Assembly (NCBI RefSeq): GCF_000425185.1
Contig: NZ_AULH01000010.1
Coordinates: 62,001 to 126,000, forward strand
Direction of reading: 5' to 3'
Length of the DNA stretch: 64,000 bases
Source: Pleomorphomonas koreensis DSM 23070
GTDB taxonomy: Bacteria > Pseudomonadota > Alphaproteobacteria > Rhizobiales > Pleomorphomonadaceae
The translations under genes and the position numbers were made by a program. The notes under the pieces were generated by a model, which was not told where the DNA came from, searched no databases, and saw only the letters and a program-made list of their open reading frames with translations. This document shows, piece by piece, positions 1-6,454 of this stretch; position 1 is the stretch's first letter; each line of letters opens with the position of its first letter.

Positions 1-306
1 GTCACCGAGGCGGACACCCTCGTCGCCGAGACCCAGAAGATCGACGGCGCTCCCAACGGCACCGGCGACCTGTTCGCGGCGCTGTTCCTGTCGCGCCTGA
101 TCACCGGCGCCTCCGACGAGGCGGCGCTCGCCGCCGCATCGGCCTCCACCTTCGAGGTGATCGCCCGCTCAGTGAAGGCCGGCGCCGGCGAGCTGGAACT
201 GATGGCCGAGCAGGAGTCGCTGGTGCGGCCGATGACCATGGTCGACATCCGTCGCCTCGCCACCCGTCGCCGCGCCGTCCGGCCGGCGGCGATCGACGGG
301 CCGTGA
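1..306 (+). CDS. pdxY: pyridoxal kinase, C-terminal part (5' end outside window)
   Basis: The first 101 codons visible belong to a PfkB/ribokinase-fold kinase that phosphorylates pyridoxal (B6 salvage, cytoplasm). The visible piece holds the anion-hole and catalytic-base motif NGTGDLFAALF near its start, where the Asp of GTGD is the family's catalytic base, followed by the all-helical C-terminus typical of PdxY (a FEVIAR...ELELMAEQE stretch corresponds to the YEIM...ELQVVAAQD region of the E. coli protein). A GC-rich hairpin with a T-tract follows the stop. The N-terminal two thirds lie outside the window, so substrate assignment rests on this C-terminal segment only. Confidence 0.75.
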   Translation, partial: VTEADTLVAETQKIDGAPNGTGDLFAALFLSRLITGASDEAALAAASASTFEVIARSVKAGAGELELMAEQESLVRPMTMVDIRRLATRRRAVRPAAIDGP

Positions 307-316
307 TGGTGTGCGG

Positions 317-346
317 TTGACGTGGATACGTAGACCTTCGTATAAG
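317..346 (+). promoter_or_regulatory. sigma70-like promoter for carbonic anhydrase gene
   Basis: TTGACG at 317-322, an 18-base spacer and TATAAG at 341-346 make a good vegetative promoter, predicting a start near 353, about 100 bases before the carbonic anhydrase ATG. The predicted start coincides with the hairpin at 352-371, so that hairpin would also sit at the very 5' end of the new transcript. Prediction from sequence only. Confidence 0.5.
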
Positions 347-351
347 CGTCG

Positions 352-383
352 CGGCGGGGAAACGCCCGCCGTTCCCCTTTTTG
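352..383 (+). terminator. rho-independent terminator after pdxY
   Basis: CGGCGGG (352-358) pairs with CCCGCCG (365-371) around a 6-base loop, followed by TTCCCCTTTTTG. It lies about 45 bases after the kinase stop codon. Confidence 0.6.
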
Positions 384-453
384 ATGTGCGCATCGGATTT
401 TTCCGAGAAGTGGCACCACTTTTCGGTCCGATGCTCCAGCCGGAGCGTTCCCG

Positions 454-1146
454 ATGACCGAACCGAAAGCCTCCCTTCGCCCGCCGCTGCCTGCCTCGTT
501 TCCGGGGCGCCTGACGACCGGTTACGAGGCTTTTCGCGACGGCCGCTACAAGTTCGAGCACAGCCGCTACAAGCGCCTCGCCGCCGAGGGGCAGAAGCCG
601 CAGATCATGATCATCGGCTGTTCGGACAGCCGCGTGTCGCCGGAGGTGATCTTCGACGCCGGGCCGGGCGAGATCTTCGTCGTCCGCAACGTCGCCAACA
701 TCGTGCCGCCCTACACGCCGGACGGCGAGACGCACGGCACCTCGGCCGCGCTCGAATTCGCCGTGGTGGCGCTCGCCGTGCGCCATATCGTGATCATGGG
801 CCACGGCCGCTGCGGCGGCATCGCGGCGGCGCTCGGCGCCGGCGATCCGCTGACGCCGACCGACTTCATCGGCAAGTGGGTGTCGGTGCTCGACGACACC
901 GCCGAGCGGGTACGCTGCGATCATGCCATCGCGCCGTCGCTGCGCTATACCGCGCTGGAGCACGAGGCGATCAAGGTGTCGCTCGGCAATCTCCTCGACT
1001 ATCCCTTCGTGAAAGCCCGCGTCGCCTCGGGCGATCTCGCCCTGCACGGCGCCTGGTTCGACGTCTCCGAGGGGGCGTTGCACGTGCTCGATCGCGACAG
1101 CGGCGATTTTGCCGTCCTCGCCGGTACGCTTCCTCTTGAACCTTGA
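454..1146 (+). CDS. beta-carbonic anhydrase
   Basis: Zinc enzyme interconverting CO2 and bicarbonate in the cytoplasm. The 230-residue protein has the usual beta-class length and motifs: Cys56-x-Asp58-x-Arg60 in IIGCSDSR (first zinc ligand and the Asp/Arg dyad) and His117-x2-Cys120 in MGHGRCGG (remaining ligands). The start at 454 gives the normal N-terminal helix (TTGYEAFRDGRY); an overlapping longer frame has no family similarity. It stands alone between the kinase gene and leuB, with its own promoter candidate upstream. It may supply bicarbonate for carboxylation, but nothing in the sequence fixes the role. Confidence 0.92.
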   Translation: MTEPKASLRPPLPASFPGRLTTGYEAFRDGRYKFEHSRYKRLAAEGQKPQIMIIGCSDSRVSPEVIFDAGPGEIFVVRNVANIVPPYTPDGETHGTSAALEFAVVALAVRHIVIMGHGRCGGIAAALGAGDPLTPTDFIGKWVSVLDDTAERVRCDHAIAPSLRYTALEHEAIKVSLGNLLDYPFVKARVASGDLALHGAWFDVSEGALHVLDRDSGDFAVLAGTLPLEP

Positions 1147-1221
1147 CGGCAAGGCGATTACGGCTAGCGCCCGTATCCGGCCGACGGCCGGCGCCCCCCT
1201 TCAAGTTCCAAGGATGCGACG

Positions 1222-2334
1222 ATGCTCAAGAATTCGCTGTTCCTGCTGCCTGGCGACGGCATCGGCCCGGAGATCATGGCCGAGGTCGAGACGATCGTCG
1301 CCTTCCTGAACGACAAGGGGCTGACCGACTTCTCGCTCGACCGGGGTCTGGTCGGCGGTTCGGCCTATGACGCGCACGGCGCCGCCATCTCGGAAGCCGA
1401 CATGCAGAAGGCGCTCGCCGCCGACGCGGTGCTGTTCGGCGCCGTCGGCGGTCCCAAGTGGGACGGCGTGCCCTACGAGTGCCGGCCGGAAGCCGGCCTC
1501 CTGCGCCTGCGCAAAGACCTCGGCCTGTTCGCCAACCTGCGGCCGGCCATCTGCTATCCGGCCTTGGCCGACGCCTCGTCGCTGAAGCGCGAGGTGGTGG
1601 AAGGCCTCGACATCCTGATCGTCCGAGAGCTGACCGGCGGCGTCTATTTCGGCGAGCCGAAGGAGATCGTCACGCTGGAGAACGGCGAGAAGCGCGCCGT
1701 CGACACGCAGGTCTATACGACGCACGAGATCGAGCGCATCGCCCGCGTCGCCTTCGATCTCGCCAAAGCGAGGAACGGCCGCGTCTCCTCGTCCGAGAAG
1801 CGCAACGTCATGAAGTCGGGCGTGCTGTGGAACCAGGTGGTGACCCGGATCGGCAAGGAAGAATATCCGGAGGTCAAGCTCGACCACATCCTCGCCGACA
1901 ACTGCGCCATGCAGCTGGTGCGCCGGCCCAAGCAGTTCGACGTCATCCTCACCGACAACCTGTTCGGGGACGTGCTGTCGGATATCGGCGCCATGCTGAC
2001 CGGCTCGCTCGGCATGCTGCCGTCGGCCTCGCTCGGCGCCCCCGACCCGGTGACCGGCCAGCGCAAGGCGCTCTATGAGCCGGTGCACGGCTCGGCGCCG
2101 GACATCGCCGGCACCGGCGCCGCCAACCCGATCGCCATGATCGCCTCCTTCGGCATGGCGCTGCGCTATTCCTTCGGCCTCATCGACCTCGCCACCAAGC
2201 TCGACGCGGCGATCGCCGCCGTGCTCGGCAAGGGGCTCAGGACGAAGGACATCGCCCAGCAGGGCGAGGCCACCGTCGACACCCGCGCCATGGGTGCCGC
2301 CATCCTCGCGGAATTCAAGGCTCTGATCGGTTGA
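1222..2334 (+). CDS. leuB: 3-isopropylmalate dehydrogenase
   Basis: Oxidises and decarboxylates 3-isopropylmalate to 2-oxoisocaproate with NAD+ (third step of leucine synthesis, cytoplasmic dimer). The 370-residue length is typical. Visible motifs include LPGDGIGPEI at the N-terminus, the substrate/metal segment DNLFGDVLSDIGAMLTGS with its conserved Asp residues, and the NAD-binding EPVHGSAPDIAGTGAANPIA segment. AAGGA seven bases before ATG 1222 supports the start. leuC follows 512 bases downstream on its own promoter after a strong hairpin; leuA is 43 kb away and leuD is not in the window. Confidence 0.97.
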   Translation: MLKNSLFLLPGDGIGPEIMAEVETIVAFLNDKGLTDFSLDRGLVGGSAYDAHGAAISEADMQKALAADAVLFGAVGGPKWDGVPYECRPEAGLLRLRKDLGLFANLRPAICYPALADASSLKREVVEGLDILIVRELTGGVYFGEPKEIVTLENGEKRAVDTQVYTTHEIERIARVAFDLAKARNGRVSSSEKRNVMKSGVLWNQVVTRIGKEEYPEVKLDHILADNCAMQLVRRPKQFDVILTDNLFGDVLSDIGAMLTGSLGMLPSASLGAPDPVTGQRKALYEPVHGSAPDIAGTGAANPIAMIASFGMALRYSFGLIDLATKLDAAIAAVLGKGLRTKDIAQQGEATVDTRAMGAAILAEFKALIG

Positions 2335-2525
2335 TGGCTACGACTTTCGGCGAAGGACGGGGCGGTCACGGAGTTGTTAACCAGACCGCTCTTGTTCTGC
2401 CGGTCTGCCGCACCAAATCTCAGTCATGACGGCACCGCCCATCAGGCACTGCCCCCCCGTCTCGCCAGCGGCGGTGACCGTCGGCCGGGCTCCCCTCCCG
2501 GCCCCGCGCTGATATCCCCAGCGCC

Positions 2526-2560
2526 GCGCCCAGCCTTCCCCCGAGGCTGGGCGCTTACGT
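2526..2560 (+). terminator. hairpin terminator between leuB and leuC
   Basis: A perfect 10-bp stem (GCGCCCAGCC 2526-2535 with GGCTGGGCGC 2545-2554) and 9-base loop, followed by TTACGTTT. The T-tract is interrupted. It would separate leuB transcription from the leuC promoter that begins 50 bases later. Confidence 0.6.
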
Positions 2561-2607
2561 TTGGGGCCGAAAGAAGCCCGGACGGGCCGGCGGCGGCACA
2601 ACGGCGA

Positions 2608-2636
2608 TTGTCGGCGGGCCGGTTTTTCAGTATAGA
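2608..2636 (+). promoter_or_regulatory. sigma70-like promoter for leuC leader
   Basis: TTGTCG at 2608-2613, exactly 17 bases, then TATAGA at 2631-2636. The predicted transcription start is near 2643, two bases before the ATG of a 39-codon ORF, so that ORF would be nearly leaderless. leuC itself starts about 200 bases further on. Confidence 0.6.
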
Positions 2637-2644
2637 GCGTTTCC

Positions 2645-2764
2645 ATGAAAGCGAAGCCGCAGCACACGCGCCTGCCGACGTCGGCCGACTATTTCCCGGC
2701 CCACGATCACGCGCGCCTGCCCTGGCGGTTCCTGGCGCGGCAGATCGGTGACGGCCGACTCTGA
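2645..2764 (+). CDS. hypothetical 39-residue leader ORF upstream of leuC
   Basis: A short ORF (begins MKAKPQHTRL, ends RQIGDGRL) whose ATG lies two bases after the predicted leuC transcription start. It has no Shine-Dalgarno, as expected for leaderless initiation, which is common in alphaproteobacteria. Its four Leu codons are spread out rather than clustered, so it is not a textbook leucine attenuator peptide. A self-complementary hairpin begins two bases after its stop. It could be a leader peptide, a small protein, or chance; no family is recognised. Confidence 0.35.
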   Translation: MKAKPQHTRLPTSADYFPAHDHARLPWRFLARQIGDGRL

Positions 2765-2765
2765 C

Positions 2766-2790
2766 GGCGCCGTTGGCGCCTCTCCCTTTT
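2766..2790 (+). terminator. candidate attenuator hairpin after leuC leader ORF
   Basis: GGCGCC (2766-2771), GTT loop, GGCGCC (2775-2780), then TCTCCCTTTT. The hairpin starts immediately after the stop codon of the 39-codon ORF and lies 57 bases before leuC, the position expected of a translation-sensitive terminator. Confidence 0.4.
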
Positions 2791-2846
2791 CAACGCCTTT
2801 CCGGGCCAAATAGCGCCCAACCCACGGAATCGAAAGTCCGCCCATC

Positions 2847-4259
2847 ATGACCGCCACCCCCCGGACCCTCTACGACAAGATCTTCGACGACCACGTGGTC
2901 GAAACCCAGGCCGACGGCACGTCGCTGATCTACATCGACCGCCACCTGGTACACGAGGTGACCAGCCCGCAGGCCTTCGAGGGCCTCAGGACGGCCGGCC
3001 GCAAGGTGCACCAGCCGCAGAAGACGCTGGCCGTCGTCGACCACAACGTGCCGACCACTGATCGCAGCAAGGGCATCGAGGATCCGGAGAGCCGCGAGCA
3101 GGTGGCGCAGCTGGCCATCAACGCCGCCGAGTTCGGCGTCGAATACTATAACGAGCTGGACCGCCGGCAGGGCGTCGTGCACGTGGTCGGCCCCGAGCAG
3201 GGGTTCACGCTGCCGGGCATGACCATCGTCTGCGGCGACAGCCACACCTCGACGCACGGCGCCTTCGGCGCGCTCGCCCACGGCATCGGCACCTCGGAGG
3301 TCGAGCACGTGCTCGCCACGCAGACGCTGATCCAGAAGAAGGCGAAGAACATGCTGGTGCGCGTCGACGGCAAGGCGCCGGCCGGCGTCACCGCCAAGGA
3401 CATCGTGCTGGCCATCATCGGCGAGATCGGCACGGCCGGCGGCACCGGCCATGTCATCGAGTATGCCGGCGAGGCGATCCGCGATCTTTCCATGGAAGGC
3501 CGGATGACCGTCTGCAACATGTCGATCGAAGGCGGCGCCCGCGCCGGTCTGATCGCCCCGGACGAGACCACCTACGCCTATATCGTCGGCCGGCCGAAGG
3601 CGCCGCAGGGCGAGGCGCTCACGCGCGCCATGGCCTACTGGCGGACGCTCTACACCGACGAGGGCGCCCATTTCGACAAGGTGGTGACGCTCGACGCCGC
3701 CAGCCTGCCGCCGATCGTCACCTGGGGCACGTCGCCCGAGGATGTCGTGTCGGTGACCGGCGCGGTGCCCGATCCCGAAACCATCGCCGACGAGGTGAAG
3801 CGCGCCTCCAAGTGGCGGGCGCTCGACTACATGGGCCTGAAGCCCGGCCAGAAGATGGCCGAGATCGCCCTCGACAAGGTGTTCATCGGCTCCTGCACCA
3901 ACGGCCGCATTGAGGATCTCAGGGCCGCCGCCGCGGTGGCGCGCGGCCGCAAGGTGGCGCCGTCGATCAAGCTCGCCATGGTCGTGCCGGGCTCCGGCCT
4001 CGTCAAGGAACAGGCCGAGGCGGAAGGTCTCGACAAGGTGTTCATCGAGGCGGGCTTCGAGTGGCGCGAGCCGGGCTGCTCGATGTGCCTGGCCATGAAC
4101 CCTGACAAGCTCGCCCCCGGCGAGCGTTGCGCCTCCACCTCCAACCGCAACTTCGAGGGCCGGCAGGGCTACATGGGCCGCACCCATCTGGTGTCGCCGG
4201 CCATGGCGGCGGCGGCGGCGATCGCCGGCCGCTTCGTCGATATCCGCGACTGGAAGTGA
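2847..4259 (+). CDS. leuC: 3-isopropylmalate dehydratase large subunit
   Basis: Aconitase-family [4Fe-4S] subunit that, with LeuD, isomerises 2- to 3-isopropylmalate. At 470 residues it is full length. The cluster ligands are visible as Cys350 in GSCTNGR and Cys411/Cys414 in GCSMC, closely matching the spacing in E. coli LeuC. The N-terminus [15 protein letters not shown] is typical and fixes the start at 2847. A strong terminator follows the stop, so leuD is not co-transcribed and must lie outside the window. Confidence 0.97.
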   Translation: MTATPRTLYDKIFDDHVVETQADGTSLIYIDRHLVHEVTSPQAFEGLRTAGRKVHQPQKTLAVVDHNVPTTDRSKGIEDPESREQVAQLAINAAEFGVEYYNELDRRQGVVHVVGPEQGFTLPGMTIVCGDSHTSTHGAFGALAHGIGTSEVEHVLATQTLIQKKAKNMLVRVDGKAPAGVTAKDIVLAIIGEIGTAGGTGHVIEYAGEAIRDLSMEGRMTVCNMSIEGGARAGLIAPDETTYAYIVGRPKAPQGEALTRAMAYWRTLYTDEGAHFDKVVTLDAASLPPIVTWGTSPEDVVSVTGAVPDPETIADEVKRASKWRALDYMGLKPGQKMAEIALDKVFIGSCTNGRIEDLRAAAAVARGRKVAPSIKLAMVVPGSGLVKEQAEAEGLDKVFIEAGFEWREPGCSMCLAMNPDKLAPGERCASTSNRNFEGRQGYMGRTHLVSPAMAAAAAIAGRFVDIRDWK

Positions 4260-4287
4260 CGGCAGGCGATCCTGTCCAGGATGCAAC

Positions 4288-4315
4288 AGGCCGGGGTATT
4301 GCCCCGGCCTTTTTC
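4288..4315 (+). terminator. rho-independent terminator after leuC
   Basis: AGGCCGGGG (4288-4296), loop TATTG, CCCCGGCCT (4302-4310), running into TTTTT. A perfect 9-bp GC-rich stem with a U-tract 28 bases after the leuC stop. Confidence 0.9.
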
Positions 4316-4365
4316 ATGGCCTGCGCTCGAAGCAACCTGCATCCCGAGGCATACGCCGCCTTACC

Positions 4366-5442
4366 CTAAATCTTTGCCATGGCGCCGGTTTTCTCTGGGG
4401 ACGGATGCTTTTCATCCCGATCGCCCAGCCACTCGAACCAGCGGCCGTGATAGTCGCCGCGCGCCAGGACATGGTGCTCGCCCGATGGGAACAGGGTGAG
4501 CAGCAGGCCGCCGCCCGGCGAACGACCGTCCGCCTCGAAGCGCAGCCAGGCGAGCGGCGCCTCCTCGGCCGCCCGCAGCATCGCCGTCTGGATGCCGAGG
4601 CGGGCCGGGTCGGCGAGATACTGCCAGAAGATCGAATGCACGACCACGCGCAGGGCGTTGCCGATCGGCGGCGCGGCCAGCTCGCGGCCGAGGAAGGCGG
4701 CGGCGTCGGCCGCCTCCACCCGTTCCGGCCGGGCGGCGGCGTGGGCGAGGGCGGCGGCGAGCCGCTCCTGGCGCGTCGTCTGGTCGGCCCAGACGTAGGA
4801 AGTGAGGCGCGTGCGGTGCTCCTCGTTGCCCGGATCGAGCGGCGCGAGGTCGCAGGCCCGGCGGCGCACCACCGTCATCTCGCCGTCGAGCGGTGGCGGG
4901 AAGCGGCACTCCGGCGCCAGTTCGAGCGGCGCGCCGGCACGGCCCCAGCGGGCGCCGGCATAGCGATAGGCGTAGCTGTCCCAGTGGAGATTGAGACCGG
5001 CGCTGGCGCCGATCTCGATCACGTCGAGTTCAGGCCCGAATCGCCGGGCCAGCCACAGGAAGCCGGGCAGCAGCATGGCCGAGCGGCCGACTTCGTTGGT
5101 CTGCGGCGGGCTCATCAGGTTGTCGTGCAGATCGGCGTCATGCCGGGCCACGGCGGCCGCGACGGCGCCGACAAGGGCGTCGTCGGAGACGTCGGCCGGC
5201 GGATAGACGGCGGCAAGGCCCTCGTCGCGACCGGTCAGCACCAGCCGGTGCAGGCCGCCGAACAGGCGCAGCGGCAGCGCGTCCTCGCCGGCGTGGCCGT
5301 TCCAGGCCAGGATGCGGCGGCCGGTCAGCGTCGAGCGGTCGATGAAGCGCGGCGACAGTTCGGCGAGGCGGGCGGTAAACGGCGAGCCCATGGCGCGGCA
5401 AGCCTTGGCCTGACGGCTGAAATGGTCGAAGACGTCGTTCAT
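4366..5442 (-). CDS. DUF2332 family protein
   Basis: A 358-residue protein of the DUF2332 family, of unknown function. The family hallmarks are visible: PPQTNEVGRSA (residues 112-122) and VIEIGASAGLNL (141-152), the latter resembling the SAM-binding glycine loop of class I methyltransferases. The N-terminus (FDHFSRQAKACRAMGSP) is the usual one for the family. No signal peptide or membrane segment is seen. It is divergent from the downstream acetyltransferase gene and convergent with leuC, so it is probably a single-gene unit. A methyltransferase role is only a fold-based guess. Confidence 0.85.
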   Translation of the reverse strand: MNDVFDHFSRQAKACRAMGSPFTARLAELSPRFIDRSTLTGRRILAWNGHAGEDALPLRLFGGLHRLVLTGRDEGLAAVYPPADVSDDALVGAVAAAVARHDADLHDNLMSPPQTNEVGRSAMLLPGFLWLARRFGPELDVIEIGASAGLNLHWDSYAYRYAGARWGRAGAPLELAPECRFPPPLDGEMTVVRRRACDLAPLDPGNEEHRTRLTSYVWADQTTRQERLAAALAHAAARPERVEAADAAAFLGRELAAPPIGNALRVVVHSIFWQYLADPARLGIQTAMLRAAEEAPLAWLRFEADGRSPGGGLLLTLFPSGEHHVLARGDYHGRWFEWLGDRDEKHPSPEKTGAMAKI

Positions 5443-5642
5443 CGGGGCCCCTCGGTGAAAGCACGGATGGGCGAGGATAACCGGGCCGACAAGGGCTTGC
5501 CAAGCGCGCCGGTCGGCCGGGCGGTACGGTCAAAAGCCTGCGGGGAATCCCCAAGGGATTGTCGTTCGGTGCGGCATCGGCTTGCCGACGCCGCCGGCAT
5601 GGGGCATTACCTAGGGTGAAGGAAGCGCGAGGGATTTGGGAC

Positions 5643-6125
5643 ATGCCGCTGACGATTGCCGCTCTCACCCAGAAGGACGCTCATCAACTGGCGCCGATCA
5701 TCGCCGCCTATGCCCAGGCGATGAAGCGCGGCGCGCCGCGCCGGCCGGACGAGTATTATGCCGAGCTGCTGGCCGAAGACCCGGCGACCGAGGTGCTCGG
5801 CGCCTTCGTCGACGAGGAACTGGTGGGCTTCGCGGTGTTCTTCGACCTGCCGGACACCATGTCCGGGCACCGCTTCGGTCATCTCGAGGACATCTACGTC
5901 CTGCCCAACTTCCGCAACCGCGGCATCGGCCGCAAGTTCGTCGAGGTGCTGAAGGTCGAAGGGCAGAGCCGCGGCTGGGATCGCCTGCGCTGGGTGGTGC
6001 CGCCGCCGGTCGATGCGGCCGCCACCGGCCTGCCGACCGACAGCGCGCTCTACGACGAGATCGCCACGCAGTCGGCCCAGAAGCTCTACGACATCATCAT
6101 CGACCCGCTGTCGCGCAAGTCTTAA
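5643..6125 (+). CDS. GNAT family N-acetyltransferase
   Basis: A 160-residue single-domain GNAT. The acetyl-CoA pyrophosphate loop is RNRGIGRKF (residues 91-99), preceded by the beta-strand HLEDIYVLPNF, the standard motif A layout. ATG 5643 follows GAGGGA at good spacing; the longer upstream extension has no GNAT similarity. The acceptor substrate cannot be deduced. The gene is divergent from the DUF2332 gene and followed by a 329-base non-coding stretch. Confidence 0.9.
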   Translation: MPLTIAALTQKDAHQLAPIIAAYAQAMKRGAPRRPDEYYAELLAEDPATEVLGAFVDEELVGFAVFFDLPDTMSGHRFGHLEDIYVLPNFRNRGIGRKFVEVLKVEGQSRGWDRLRWVVPPPVDAAATGLPTDSALYDEIATQSAQKLYDIIIDPLSRKS

Positions 6126-6454
6126 GCCGCTTCGCGGTTTTCGTTGGCTTTGTTGGCCTCAACCGCCGGCGGCGGCTTCGCCATCTTGGCTTTCGCCGCG
6201 CTTTGCGCCTGACGGGGCGGTTCCCGCCACGTCAGGCCCACTCCGCGCGGTGCCGCTTTGCGGCTTCCTGTTCTTTTCAGCCTCAGGCGCCGGCGGCCTT
6301 CGTCCCCAGGCGTTTGCGCTCCTCGCGGGCGTTGGGGGCGTTGCCGCTCTTCCGGCTCAAGCTGCCTATCGCGCGGTCAGGTGCTGCCGAAGGTCGAGGC
6401 TTTCCCATGCGGGCGTTCTGCCCTTAAATGCGTTCGGTGTGATCGCCGGGAGAG
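6126..6454. other. non-coding stretch with inverted repeat
   Basis: No supported gene. It contains a near-perfect inverted repeat at 6207-6237 (GCCTGACGGGGCGG against CCCGCCACGTCAGGC, one mismatch) and several small CCGC-TTC/TTT-GCGG hairpins, one of them right after the GNAT stop followed by TTTT. An open frame runs through the region but its translation is arginine/proline-rich with no family resemblance. It may be a dispersed palindromic repeat. Confidence 0.4.

Noticed and set aside
2374-2751. 125-codon open frame between leuB and leuC
   Set aside because: Pro/Arg/Ala-rich translation with no family resemblance, crosses a terminator hairpin and the leuC promoter, and has no ribosome site.
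2790-4286. 498-codon open frame antisense to leuC
   Set aside because: A high-GC shadow: its His/Arg/Gly-rich translation has no domain, while leuC on the other strand has all family residues.
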